This document shows positions 27,988 through 36,375 of a DNA stretch of 42,904 nucleotides, in pieces. Source of the stretch: Ferruginibacter sp. (GTDB lineage Bacteria > Bacteroidota > Bacteroidia > Chitinophagales > Chitinophagaceae); the NCBI RefSeq assembly GCF_028288465.1, contig NZ_JAQBNR010000066.1, positions 1-42,904 of the forward strand, read 5' to 3'. The position numbers were made by a program, and so were the translations under genes. The first letter of the stretch is position 1, and each line of letters begins with the position of its first letter. The notes beneath the pieces were generated by a model that was not told the DNA's origin, ran no database searches, and was given only the letters and a program-made list of their open reading frames with translations.

Positions 27988-29514
27988 ATGCCTTCCATGA
28001 CGAAACCAGTTGCTACCCTTTTCCTGTTTTGTTTGACCTTGCAATGCATTGTTTTTTTTACCCCGCTACAAGCGCAACAACGAGTTAAACCCGTTATTGC
28101 CGGGGATTTTGCTGATCCATCTATCATAAGGGTTGGCAGCACTTACTACGCTGTAGGCACTTCATCAGAATGGGCGCCACACTTCCCGGTTTACATATCA
28201 ACTGATCTTAAAAATTGGAAACACCAGGGCTATATTTTTAACAAAGCACCCGAATGGACAGCAGGTTCTTTCTGGGCACCGGAATATTACAAGATCGGCA
28301 ACACTTATTATCTGTATTACACCGCCCGGCGCAAAAAAGATAGTGTATCATACATCGGTGTGGCTACCTCCCGATATCCTGACAAGGGCTTTGTTGACCA
28401 TGGAGTTATTGTAGACTTTGGCAAAGAAGCGATCGATGCATTCGTCTACAATGACATGGGGCAATTGTACATCACCTTTAAGGCTTATGGCCTGGATAAC
28501 CGGCCTATTGAGTTATTGGGAAGCAAGCTTTCAAAAGATGGATTGAAGCTGGAGGGCAGCCCTTTTTCTTTGATGAAGGATGAGCCGCGTATGGGTATGG
28601 AAGGCCAGAGCATTCTCAAAAAAGGAGATTTGTATTACCTGTTCTATTCTGCAGGCAATTGCTGCGGAGCTACTTGCAGTTACAATGTACGTGTTGCCAG
28701 GTCAAAAAAATTTACAGGTCCTTATGAAAATTTTACCGGTAACCCTCTACTGCAGGGCGGTGGCGACTTTACATGCACCGGGCACGGTACTTTTGTAAAC
28801 ACAGCCGGCGGCAAATACTATTACCTGCACCATGCATACAGCAATAAAAACGGTGTGTTTACAGGCAGGCAGGGCATGCTTGCCGAACTGGTATGGCCCA
28901 ACAATAATGGCTGGCCGGCATTTAAAGAAACGGAAACTGCACCAGCAGCGCCTGCCGCTATCAATGACCTTTTCAATAATAAACTGGCTGCCAAATACTG
29001 GCAATGGGATTTCCGCAATGCAATGCCTGTGGTGCAACAGCGCAATGGTTCCTTATTTTTATCCGGCACAGCCAGGGCAGATAATCAAACAGGCATAGTG
29101 CTAACTGTAAGGCCGGTATCCGATAGTTTTGACATCACCACCACCGTGGTAAATCATAACAATGTGCTGAAAGGGCTGGCTTTTTATGGTGATGCCAATG
29201 CAGCTGTCGGTGTTGGAACTATCGGCGGTAAAGTGGTGTTTTGGGAGGTGCGGAGTAATAAACGAAACATACTGGCAGAGGCTGCCATCAGCAGCACGTT
29301 ACCGGTACAGCTTAAACTGACTATGAAGCCCGACGCGACTACACTTGTTTACTACAGGCAGGGCAAAGAGCAATGGAAGTTGTTGCCAACCGCCCAACCG
29401 GTATCGGTACAGTTTTTACCCCAATGGGACAGAAGTCCGCGGGCAGGGCTGCATTTTAAAGGTGGGCCAACCGAGCAGGCCCAGTTTTCGGAGTTCTCAT
29501 TCAAAAGCTATTAA
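27988..29514 (+). CDS. Exported glycoside hydrolase family 43 enzyme
   Basis: A 508-residue protein with a signal peptide (cleavage near PLQAQ, residue ~30). The five-bladed propeller of GH43 covers ~35-310, with the three expected acidic residues: general base Asp43 in GDFADPS, pKa modulator Asp150 in EAIDAFVYND, and general acid Glu205 in GMEGQSI. Residues ~325-508 form a C-terminal beta-sandwich module typical of GH43 arabinanases and xylosidases. It probably removes arabinose or xylose units from plant polysaccharides in the periplasm or outside the cell; exact substrate unknown. It is the only + strand gene between repeat copies in this region, with its own -7 element at 27966. ATG 27997 is an alternative start. 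Confidence 0.9.
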   Translation: MPSMTKPVATLFLFCLTLQCIVFFTPLQAQQRVKPVIAGDFADPSIIRVGSTYYAVGTSSEWAPHFPVYISTDLKNWKHQGYIFNKAPEWTAGSFWAPEYYKIGNTYYLYYTARRKKDSVSYIGVATSRYPDKGFVDHGVIVDFGKEAIDAFVYNDMGQLYITFKAYGLDNRPIELLGSKLSKDGLKLEGSPFSLMKDEPRMGMEGQSILKKGDLYYLFYSAGNCCGATCSYNVRVARSKKFTGPYENFTGNPLLQGGGDFTCTGHGTFVNTAGGKYYYLHHAYSNKNGVFTGRQGMLAELVWPNNNGWPAFKETETAPAAPAAINDLFNNKLAAKYWQWDFRNAMPVVQQRNGSLFLSGTARADNQTGIVLTVRPVSDSFDITTTVVNHNNVLKGLAFYGDANAAVGVGTIGGKVVFWEVRSNKRNILAEAAISSTLPVQLKLTMKPDATTLVYYRQGKEQWKLLPTAQPVSVQFLPQWDRSPRAGLHFKGGPTEQAQFSEFSFKSY

Positions 29515-29678
29515 TACCGCAACACTGATCACAGTTTATTTTTACCAACATTGCCGGGCAAGTATTTGCACATAGCCGGATCCGTTGTGCTTTGTTACAT
29601 TTCGATTTATTTTTGGCTGACAATTATTGGCCAGGGTTCAGTAGTAAAACGTCCCCGCATCATGTCCCTGTGCGTTTC

Positions 29679-30290
29679 TCAAACGACCAGTTCTGTTTCA
29701 ATAAGTTTTAAAATTTCAGTCATATTCTTTGCTTGCCAAAACTTGTCCTGGTATCCCTGCGGTTCCCAATAACTATAAAACCGGTATTGGTTTTTCGTTG
29801 CCACTTCAATACTGTATGTTGTGCCGTCACGCCCCGCACTATAGCCTTCTACATCATCCTGGTTGAGCAATGTCAGTATCCGTAAGTCCAATAACTTTTT
29901 TGAGAATGTTGGCCAACCGGATTTGGGTGAAACCTGCCTTATTTTTTTAGATAGAATAGTTTCCCCTTTGTCGTCCCTGTTAACCTGGAAATCATAAACA
30001 GCCGCTGTCCAGTTGGTGTCTTTGTTTGTGATGACTACCAGCTTTTGCTCTTTTGCCACTGGCGAGTTATACCAAACCCTGACCTGTAAATCGTGGAAGC
30101 CATTTTCAAGCCTGTCAAGACCTAACTCCTTTTGCCTGTCTTTTGCTAACAGATAAAAAATGTCAGCATGCCCGAAAACAGAGGCAGGTATTTCTGTTTT
30201 AAACGAGGATGTTGAATCGCCCTGATGATGGCTTTTACAGCCACCAACCAAAATAGCAATTGTAAATAAAATAAAATTAGCTTGACTCAT
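29679..30290 (-). CDS. Hypothetical lipoprotein
   Basis: The frame opens at 30389, but ATG 30290 gives a lipoprotein signal peptide: SQANFILFTIAI followed by the lipobox LVGGC with Cys18. The mature part (~185 aa) is mixed alpha/beta with Trp- and Tyr-rich strands (VRVWYNSPV, YSYWEPQGYQDKFW) and no recognised domain. It should be anchored to a membrane by lipidation. It converges with the GH43 gene, with 164 bp between them, and has no co-directional close neighbour, so it is probably monocistronic. Function unknown. Confidence 0.7.
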   Translation of the reverse strand: MSQANFILFTIAILVGGCKSHHQGDSTSSFKTEIPASVFGHADIFYLLAKDRQKELGLDRLENGFHDLQVRVWYNSPVAKEQKLVVITNKDTNWTAAVYDFQVNRDDKGETILSKKIRQVSPKSGWPTFSKKLLDLRILTLLNQDDVEGYSAGRDGTTYSIEVATKNQYRFYSYWEPQGYQDKFWQAKNMTEILKLIETELVV

Positions 30291-30708
30291 AGCGGTAAAT
30301 TTTATTGCGCATAGTACACAACGGGCAGGCCTTTGTGCAGGCAGTAAAATCGCAAAATTCCGGCTGCCATTATCACTGCCGGTTAACATTATTTGTTGAA
30401 GTTAGTAATTAAAGTTGAGCGTCACTCATCAAGCCTCAACCACTATTGAAATTACAGAAACACATTCTGTTGCTGTCCCATAATTTACATTTTTTGGCCT
30501 TTCGGTCCCGACGGTGTTTCATAGCTTAAGCAGCAACAAGCACTTGCTTTACGTGAAAACCCCAACGCCGGAAGCACTGCCTTTCAAAAGCGCTCATCCT
30601 CAATAGCGTGACCACAAACTGTTTGCAACTCTTTTCTGCTTCGTGTTTTCACCATCGCAGCATTATAATTATTATTTGCTTCTGTGAAAACGCCGCCGGA
30701 CTCAAGAC
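30291..30708. other. Intergenic stretch, nothing recognised
   Basis: About 420 bp between the lipoprotein and the YcxB-like gene. No reading frame with protein-like character, terminator or consensus promoter was found. A short + strand frame at 30608 looks accidental. Confidence 0.4.
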
Positions 30709-31191
30709 TCACAAGTTATTTACAACCTGGTTATCGGTTAGTATATTCTTCAATTTTGTTAAGTCGTCACCTGCGATATTATTGATGGGAATTGCATTTG
30801 CAATTTGCCGGGTTTGCCAAATCAGCAACCACTTGTTTGTTTTTGCAACTTTGTAAACCTTGTTCCATGAAAGTTCGCTTTTAAATGATTCTCCCGTTAC
30901 GACTAAATCATTTTGCATGAAGTTGTATTCAATGCTTTCATTCATTCTTTTATTATTTCTATACCCCCTTTTGATACTAAAATAAAACACGGCAGGAAAA
31001 ATCCCCAATATGATTATTGGAGGCAATACATTTGCTATAACCAACCCGCTTCTTACAATGCCGGAAATAATGTTCATTAAAATAACCACACAAGCAATGC
31101 CCAAAAAATTTCGCGTATAGGATCTGGCAAAAAGAATAGCAATGCTTGCGTTAATATAGTCTTTCTCAGATAGTTTCGTTTTTACAATCAT
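30709..31191 (-). CDS. YcxB family membrane protein
   Basis: A 160-residue protein with two membrane helices (about 28-48 and 52-72) followed by a cytosolic C-terminal domain. That domain contains the YcxB-like pattern: a SIEYNFMQNDLVVTGESF segment, then LSWNKVYKVAKTNKWLLIW and a final PINNI...LTKLKNIL region. YcxB-like proteins (PF14317) are widespread and uncharacterised. The start ATG 31191 fits the TKLSEKDY beginning. It lies 124 bp downstream of the LRR lipoprotein gene. Confidence 0.8.
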   Translation of the reverse strand: MIVKTKLSEKDYINASIAILFARSYTRNFLGIACVVILMNIISGIVRSGLVIANVLPPIIILGIFPAVFYFSIKRGYRNNKRMNESIEYNFMQNDLVVTGESFKSELSWNKVYKVAKTNKWLLIWQTRQIANAIPINNIAGDDLTKLKNILTDNQVVNNL

Positions 31192-31315
31192 TGTTTTGAT
31201 GTTCTGTTAGCTAGTTAAAATTTTACGACTTTAGCACAAAGGCTTAGCATTGTTGAGCTTATTTCATTTCGTTCCATTGACACACTCCTTCGACTGCTGA
31301 AAAGAAATGACACTA

Positions 31316-32575
31316 TTAAGGGCAGGTTGAAGCATCATAATCGTTATTGACAAGACCGTTAGCATTAAACAAGCGTACACTCAATGCAGCACCACGATCT
31401 ATTTTTGCCTGTTTAATCCCTGGCGTGCATGCAAATGTGTCATACACCCGCAAGTCAATTAATTTAGGGTAGCTATTGGGAGCTGTACTAAACGTCAATG
31501 AAGACAGGGCATTCGAATAGCAGGAAAAAGCAACAAGCTGTGAAAGTTGTTGTACATCAAGACTGGTAAAGTTATTATTGATGCACATTAAAGTTTGCAT
31601 TTTTGTAAAACTTGTTACATTAAGAGACGACAATGGGTTCGAGGAGCAATCTAAATATCCTAAATCCATTAAGCCAGAGAGGTCGATAAGAGATACCTGG
31701 TTGTTACTAAAAGTCAAAGACCTCAGCTTTGTTAAACCAGTTACATTGAGCGCAGTTAGTTGATTTGCATCGCAGAAAAGTGCGCTTAAATTATTCAACC
31801 CCTGCACATCCAAAGATGGTAGTTTATTATTACCACAGCCAAGCAAGAACAAGTTAGAAAGACCCGTAAGATTTAACGACCGTAGTTGATTGAATGAACA
31901 ATCCAGCCATTTCAAGCTCGTCATTCCGCTGACATCAAGGCTGGTTAAAGTATTGGCCTGGCAATACAATGTGTCGATGTTTTTCAGATATTTAATTCCT
32001 TCCAGGCTTTGCAGCATCAGGTTCCCCAGCGACAAAGTACCTGAGCTTTGGGAAGTGGTAACATTGAGAATTTCGCCGGTAAAATGAAGTGTGCTTATTT
32101 TTTTTAATTCCGTTCTTAAATTGTTATCGGGAACGTTCGGGGCTACCTGAATTTTTATTTCTGGTGTTACTGCTGACGGGTTATTATTAGCCCCGCCTGG
32201 TACTGCTCCAGTTATTCTATAATTGCCTGGAACGGTAAAATTAATTTGGTTAGCTGAGATAGAATAGGATGACAAAGGCACTGCAGAACCATCCGAATTG
32301 ACTATAGTGTACTCCAGTTTAGTATTATAATTTGCCGGGTTAGTAGTAACGCTAAAATTAACGGTTAGCGGCGTGCTAACATCAGGAATAAGACCTACAG
32401 AATAACCCTCAGTCTTACCATTAAAAGATTCTTTAAATAATTTTGTCTTTGTAGTATCAATACTAAATAAACTGATACCAACCTCATCCTTAGATACAGC
32501 AACGTCATTTTTTTTACCGCAGGAAACAAGCAGACCAGTAAACGCAAGCAATAAAGCCGGAACAAAAGTTTTCAT
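31316..32575 (-). CDS. Leucine-rich-repeat lipoprotein
   Basis: The open frame reaches 32692, but that extension runs into a dispersed repeat. ATG 32575 gives a clean lipoprotein signal (KTFVPALLLAFTG, lipobox LVSC, Cys19), for 419 aa. Residues ~30-150 form an Ig-like/beta domain (a SKDEVGISLFSID start and a TPLTVNFSV strand). Residues ~165-370 are at least seven leucine-rich repeats of 21 residues in the LTSLDVSG...LDCSFNQ style typical of Bacteroidota surface LRR proteins; a short C-terminal cap follows. It is probably outer-membrane anchored and used for binding or adhesion. Its promoter region has been invaded by a repeat copy at 32641. Confidence 0.85.
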   Translation of the reverse strand: MKTFVPALLLAFTGLLVSCGKKNDVAVSKDEVGISLFSIDTTKTKLFKESFNGKTEGYSVGLIPDVSTPLTVNFSVTTNPANYNTKLEYTIVNSDGSAVPLSSYSISANQINFTVPGNYRITGAVPGGANNNPSAVTPEIKIQVAPNVPDNNLRTELKKISTLHFTGEILNVTTSQSSGTLSLGNLMLQSLEGIKYLKNIDTLYCQANTLTSLDVSGMTSLKWLDCSFNQLRSLNLTGLSNLFLLGCGNNKLPSLDVQGLNNLSALFCDANQLTALNVTGLTKLRSLTFSNNQVSLIDLSGLMDLGYLDCSSNPLSSLNVTSFTKMQTLMCINNNFTSLDVQQLSQLVAFSCYSNALSSLTFSTAPNSYPKLIDLRVYDTFACTPGIKQAKIDRGAALSVRLFNANGLVNNDYDASTCP

Positions 32576-32640
32576 ATGTTTTGGTTTAATAAAAAGCAAG
32601 ATAATGTAATTCAGTAAACGGCTCAATAAAAAAATTATTT

Positions 32641-32912
32641 CCCATTGGTGCAAACATCTCCTCAAACAGTTGAACGCTTGCATTTGACGCAAGGGTATAG
32701 CGTTGGCAATTTGCGCCGGCTATCCTTGTCCCGTTGCAGGCTCTGCAAAGTAACACTTCCCAATAATTAACAGGCTCACTCTTTTGTTTGCGCTGGTTTA
32801 TGAATGCCGCAGTGGGTGCATTATTATTGTTAGCGCATTTGTTGTCTGGCACAAGGATAGCCAACGCTCCCGCCCCACCCTACACCCCTGCGCCAATGTA
32901 GAGGAGCATGAA
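32641..32912 (+). repeat. Dispersed two-arm repeat (family A), well preserved copy
   Basis: The left arm at 32641-32735 (CCCATTGGTGCAAACATCTC to GCGCCGGCTATCCTTGT) is followed by the centre (GCAAAGTAACACTTCCCAAT, then AATTAACAGG) and, after GTTAGCGCATTTGTTGTCTGG at 32830, the right arm, which is the left arm in inverted orientation (CACAAGGATAGCCAACGCTC and on). The right end is shortened compared with other copies. It separates the LRR lipoprotein gene from a small gene pair. Confidence 0.75.
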
Positions 32913-32951
32913 ACCCCGCCTATTGTAAATGTACTGTTATGCGTAGTTAAT

Positions 32952-33320
32952 TTAATCATTCTTAATGTCAAGTATAGCACTAACTTCTCTCAAAATAAAT
33001 TCTGCACAAGCTTCTTCTGCTGTCGCAAAAGATTTAAAGAAGTTTTCTTTTCCGTCTTTGTCTAATGAACCAACAGAATAATTGCCAGCGTTAAGTGATA
33101 AATAAAAACCCCTGGTTCGTTTGTCTTCCGACCAAATTTCCCACTTGTCAATTAAGTTCTTGTGTCGGTATAAATAGTCAACAATGTCTTGCTTTGTGAT
33201 GTCATTATGAAAGTCTGCAAACTTCGATTCTTGTAACAGCGTGAAGGATGATTTGTCTGCAACTTTAAAGTCTAATGGCAGGCTGCAAATCTTTTCTATA
33301 CTATCGTCTTTAGTTGCCAT
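32952..33320 (-). CDS. Hypothetical protein, second gene of a coupled pair
   Basis: A soluble protein of 122 residues if started at ATG 33320, or 127 if started at ATG 33335, which would overlap the upstream gene by 14 bp. I prefer 33320 because it begins one base after the upstream stop, an ideal re-initiation point. The sequence is mixed alpha/beta with charged surface and aromatic residues (DKWEIWSEDKRTRGFYLSL, ending FATAEEACAEFILREVSAIL). No family is recognised. Tight coupling to the winged-helix-like gene upstream suggests the two products act together. Confidence 0.6.
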   Translation of the reverse strand: MATKDDSIEKICSLPLDFKVADKSSFTLLQESKFADFHNDITKQDIVDYLYRHKNLIDKWEIWSEDKRTRGFYLSLNAGNYSVGSLDKDGKENFFKSFATAEEACAEFILREVSAILDIKND

Positions 33321-33321
33321 C

Positions 33322-33630
33322 TTAATTGTCGCCATAGCCGTTAAAATTCAATTCTATGTTTTCCCAAATCTTCATTACTGTCTGAGTATTCTTCGATGCC
33401 GATTCGTATGCAAGTTTTCCCTTAGAAGTCAATTCGTAGTTTTTTCCCCGTTTTATAACTAGTCCTTTTGTCGTAAGCCAGGCAATGGATGTCTGTAATT
33501 CTTTTTGAGTCGGAACAGCGTGATTAATTCCGTCTGCAACTGAGGAAATTCCGCTGATGTCTGTCGGCTTAGTGTTAGTCGCCAGAGCAGTCGCTAAAAA
33601 AATCCAGGATATTGTCTGTAAGTCTGTCAT
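33322..33630 (-). CDS. Hypothetical winged-helix-like protein, first gene of a coupled pair
   Basis: A 102-residue protein. The N-terminus is helical (ISWIFLATALATN), followed by PTQKELQTSIAWLTTKGLV and a wing-like YELTSKGKLAYESA, a pattern like small winged-helix DNA-binding domains. It resembles uncharacterised proteins I associate with many genomes; no function is known. The downstream partner gene begins at its stop codon. The pair is bounded by family A repeats on both sides (32641-32912 and 33671-33815), like a two-gene cassette. Confidence 0.6.
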   Translation of the reverse strand: MTDLQTISWIFLATALATNTKPTDISGISSVADGINHAVPTQKELQTSIAWLTTKGLVIKRGKNYELTSKGKLAYESASKNTQTVMKIWENIELNFNGYGDN

Positions 33631-33670
33631 TTTAATTACGCATAACGTGAGTTCTTTGTTGGGGATTTAT

Positions 33671-33815
33671 GTTACGTTAGATGGTACGCTAAATACCTGT
33701 CAGCTCTTTTTGTTGTCTGGCACAAGCATAGCCTGCTCACAATACCTTTGCTACCAAGCTTGCGCCAATGCCAAAGCCCGCTGATTTGGGAGAGTGCGCT
33801 TGGACCAAATGGGGG
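33671..33815 (+). repeat. Dispersed repeat (family A), right arm only
   Basis: This 145-bp stretch matches 38709-38853 with only about six differences. It begins GTTACGTTAGATGG, passes through TTTGTTGTCTGGCACAAGC, and ends GCGCTTGGACCAAATGGGGG. Its two ends are imperfect inverted repeats (TGGCACAAGCA and the TGCGCTTGGACCA end), so a single strand could fold into a long hairpin. Confidence 0.8.
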
Positions 33816-33840
33816 CAATCGTTTAGCGTTGGTACTTAAA

Positions 33841-34269
33841 TTACGCAGCGTTATTCTTCTTCAGGATGCGATGAAAATCTTTGTTTCCAAACCACTCATC
33901 GTCCCCATCGTACGACTGTGCAAGAGCCCAGTTGGCAAATTGCTTTGCCTTCTCAATATTTTTATTTTCAAAGATGACTGTCAATGCCCATGCAAATCGT
34001 ATGTCAGTCGTTGCGATAGCAACACCGGTTCTCTTTGTCCAGTTTGCGTGAAACTTATTCATTTCATTAACCTCAAATTGATCAAGAATATTCGGTGAAG
34101 ATTTAAACATTTCAATTACCGGGAAGACTTTATTTTTAATTGTTTTTACAATTTTGGATAAAGTAGCAAGATTTGTATTTTCATCGTTAGCGTATTCCCA
34201 TTTTGCACCTCTGGCATATCTTTTCAAACTAAATTTAAATTCATATTGGTAAATCTTGAGCTTGGTCAA
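33841..34269 (-). CDS. DUF4304-like protein, C-terminal part (probable frameshift)
   Basis: This 142-residue frame has no good start: it opens at TTG 34269, inside the stop region of the 76-aa frame upstream. Its first residues, TKLKIYQYEFKFSLKR, look like the middle of DUF4304-like proteins, where a KL..Y.CEFR.RL strand follows the N-terminal domain. The C-terminal 90 residues are helical (FHANWTKRTGVAIATTDIRF). A shift of one base near the AAAAGGG run at about 34271-34277 would fuse it to the upstream frame into one protein of about 215 residues. I read the two frames as one gene broken by a frameshift, or a sequencing indel. Confidence 0.55.
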   Translation of the reverse strand: MTKLKIYQYEFKFSLKRYARGAKWEYANDENTNLATLSKIVKTIKNKVFPVIEMFKSSPNILDQFEVNEMNKFHANWTKRTGVAIATTDIRFAWALTVIFENKNIEKAKQFANWALAQSYDGDDEWFGNKDFHRILKKNNAA

Positions 34270-34496
34270 GTCCCTTTTGCATAATAATCTTTGTCAATTT
34301 GTTTTGGGTGTATAGCAAACCCTGCCGAACAACTACCGCCCCATCTGCCTGGATCAATATAGACTGCAATTAAATAATCGCCGGTGTCTTGTAAATATTC
34401 AAACCCGGTTCCCTTAAAACCGTGAAGCCGCATTTCTTGTCCAAAAGGTTTTGCTATTTGCTTTTTAAAGTCTGCTGTAGTTATCATGGTGTTCAT
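34266..34496 (-). CDS. DUF4304-like protein, N-terminal part (probable frameshift)
   Basis: A 76-residue frame: TADFKKQIAKPFGQEMRLHG, a FKGTGFEYLQDTGDY strand pair, WGGSCSAGFAIHPKQI, then a stop soon after DYYAKG. The FKK...hGFKG.GF.Y layout is that of the DUF4304 N-terminal domain, which is normally followed in the same protein by the sequence found in the next frame. The two frames overlap by 4 bp. ATG 34496 is the first start; ATG 34487 is also possible. No function is established for the family. Confidence 0.55.
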   Translation of the reverse strand: MNTMITTADFKKQIAKPFGQEMRLHGFKGTGFEYLQDTGDYLIAVYIDPGRWGGSCSAGFAIHPKQIDKDYYAKGT

Positions 34497-34503
34497 ATAG
34501 TGC

Positions 34504-34665
34504 TGAATGCTGCCACTTAGTGATGGTAATAGTGCAAAAAATATACTTCATTCAATTCGGCGTACGAATTGCGATAACCATTGTATTGAAGTCGCTGGCT
34601 TTCACTTTTATTTGTAAGATAATTCATTTTCCTACAGGTCGGCGGGACACCTACCTTGGGGGTGG
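34504..34665 (+). repeat. Dispersed repeat family B, copy 2
   Basis: It aligns with 20177-20330 over its length. It lies directly upstream of the DUF4304-like gene and is followed within 10 bp by a family A right arm, so two repeat families are side by side here. Confidence 0.65.
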
Positions 34666-34670
34666 AAGGG

Positions 34671-34837
34671 TTCTCACCAACCGCGAAAGCGAATACCTGT
34701 TAGCTCTTTTTGTTGTCTGGCACAAGCATGGCCTACTCACAATACCTTTGCTACCAAGCTTGCGCCAAATGCAAGAGCTCACTGATTTGGAAGAGTGCGC
34801 TTGGACCAAATGGGGGGCTCACCAACCACGGAAGCAG
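34671..34837 (+). repeat. Dispersed repeat (family A), right arm flanked by near-identical direct repeats
   Basis: The right arm (34700-34818; TTTGTTGTCTGGCACAAGC ... GCGCTTGGACCAAATGGGGG) is bracketed by CTCACCAACCGCGAAAGC (34673-34690) and CTCACCAACCACGGAAGC (about 34819-34836), 16 of 18 identical. This could be a target-site duplication or a recombination footprint. Confidence 0.65.
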
Positions 34838-34887
34838 ACTTTACCATGATAATCAGCCAGTTTAATTTCTACTAATTTAGAGTAGTA

Positions 34888-35922
34888 TTAATCATCAAAA
34901 ATTGATGAATAACTGTCATAGGGCATCCCGGTTCCTTTAAATTTCATTTTCATGCTGCTCTTAAGATTTCCACTATCTGATTTGTCATTTTTTTTATAGT
35001 ATGTAAGGAGCAAGTGATTATTTTCGTCTAACTTAAATCTAAATTCTTTATTTATCTTTTTAATCATTCTACCATTTGAGTCATATGTTCTTGCTTCCCT
35101 TAGAAAATGAAATTCAGGATCTCGTTTGTCCTCGTTATAAATATATTCCGTATAGCTACCACCCTTGCTCACTTCCTTTAATACCCGGTACTTGTCATCG
35201 TATGTTATATTCATGGTCTTTTCGTCAGCATATCGTATACCAGTCATTTTACCTTTATCATCGTACTGATATTGATATCGGTTGGAGCTAATATCTTCAC
35301 TGCTATGTAAGAGATAGATTGATCCAACCGAGGTATATTTGTAAGTAGCTGTTCCGACGTTAGTACCCCTTACAGTTTCTACAAATCCTAATTCGTTATA
35401 GGAAAATAACAACTCATGCTGAAGATTATCACTTACGCGATCAATCTTATAATGGACATCATAAGATATCAAAATCATGGAATTGGTTGAGCTATTAATG
35501 ATTTCTTTAAGATACCCCTGGTCATCAAAGTATTCGAAAGTACCTTCATGGGTGAGGCGCTTAAACCCGTCTTTTATTTTGGTTAAAACTTCATACCCAT
35601 ATTGTTCTGTCTCAAAAATAGTTCCTTCTGGAAAATTAGCACTTCCTTTAAAATAGGTCATGCTACCGCCGCCAAAATCCCGTACCAGTATTCGGTTATT
35701 CGCTAGCAGTTGAAGATGTGTTTCAAGATTAGAGGACCAGCCATGACCAAATAAACCACTATATTCACTTTGCGTATTGTACACACGCACCATTTTTAAA
35801 TCAGGACTTTGATCAAATACTACGTCTGTGAATGTACTATAAAAATTTCCAGTACGCATATCCACATTCCCCTTGACCGATAACATGTAAAGAATGGCTA
35901 TAATAATAAGGATGATTTTCAT
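34888..35922 (-). CDS. Short RHS/YD-repeat family protein
   Basis: A 344-residue protein with a signal peptide (KIILIIIAILYMLSVKG). It begins with the RHS N-terminal pattern: VDMRTGNFYS, VRVYNTQSEYSGLFGHGWSS, then FGGGSMTYF. YD-type repeats follow (YKYTSVGSIYLL; YQYQYDDKGKMTGIRYAD; NITYDDKYRVLKE). Normal RHS proteins exceed 1000 residues and end in a PxxxxDPxG-delimited toxin; this one stops after a few repeats and ends in KFKGTGMPYDSYSSIFDD with no toxin domain. It could be a remnant, an independent mini-RHS surface protein or the shell half of a split system. It lies 9 bp after the upstream gene and forms a three-gene operon with the two genes before it. Confidence 0.75.
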   Translation of the reverse strand: MKIILIIIAILYMLSVKGNVDMRTGNFYSTFTDVVFDQSPDLKMVRVYNTQSEYSGLFGHGWSSNLETHLQLLANNRILVRDFGGGSMTYFKGSANFPEGTIFETEQYGYEVLTKIKDGFKRLTHEGTFEYFDDQGYLKEIINSSTNSMILISYDVHYKIDRVSDNLQHELLFSYNELGFVETVRGTNVGTATYKYTSVGSIYLLHSSEDISSNRYQYQYDDKGKMTGIRYADEKTMNITYDDKYRVLKEVSKGGSYTEYIYNEDKRDPEFHFLREARTYDSNGRMIKKINKEFRFKLDENNHLLLTYYKKNDKSDSGNLKSSMKMKFKGTGMPYDSYSSIFDD

Positions 35923-35931
35923 AAAAATGGT

Positions 35932-36375
35932 CTAAAATGAAACTGATTTTTCAATTGTACCTGCATTCTGGCCTAGTTTTTTGCCATTTTGGAGAACGCT
36001 GACCTCATGTTGTGTATTTTGAACTTTTGCTGTTAGTTTTTTATAAGCTTTATAAATGTCAATTGACCTGACATCAATAAGGATAATATTGTTAATCTGT
36101 GCACACGTTTTTCTTGCCTCATAAAACACACCTGGCTCATCTGGATAGCATTCTACTTCATCGCAACTACTCACATTTAAAGGATAAGAGTAGACATAAT
36201 CATTAACCCTGACTTTATGCCCGTTTTTTTCTGTTATCACTATACGACAAAGAATAGAATCGCTATTATCACTTGAACAATAAAAACGCACACGGTTATT
36301 TTGCCCATTAACTTTTGCAAATCCTGTGGTAAAAAATAAGTAAATAATAATTTTTTTAAGCAGCTCGGGATACAT
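35932..36375 (-). CDS. Hypothetical exported protein in the mini-RHS operon
   Basis: A 147-residue protein with a signal peptide (YPELLKKIIIYLFF, cleavage near KVNGQ). The mature part has six cysteines (CSSDNSDSILC, SSCDEVECYPDE, TCAQ), so disulfides are likely in the periplasm or outside. No family is recognised. Its start overlaps the end of the 200-aa membrane protein gene by 20 bp and its stop is 9 bp before the RHS gene, which indicates a co-expressed set of three exported proteins. Confidence 0.65.
   Translation of the reverse strand: MYPELLKKIIIYLFFTTGFAKVNGQNNRVRFYCSSDNSDSILCRIVITEKNGHKVRVNDYVYSYPLNVSSCDEVECYPDEPGVFYEARKTCAQINNIILIDVRSIDIYKAYKKLTAKVQNTQHEVSVLQNGKKLGQNAGTIEKSVSF

Noticed and set aside
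31192..31315. Possible degraded family A arm (TAGCACAAAGG...) upstream of the YcxB gene
   Set aside because: Only one short word matches, with no ordered similarity beyond it.
34266..34280. Programmed -1 frameshift heptamer in the DUF4304-like gene
   Set aside because: The local sequence A AAA GGG does not fit the X XXY YYZ slippery pattern, and no downstream stimulatory hairpin is evident.
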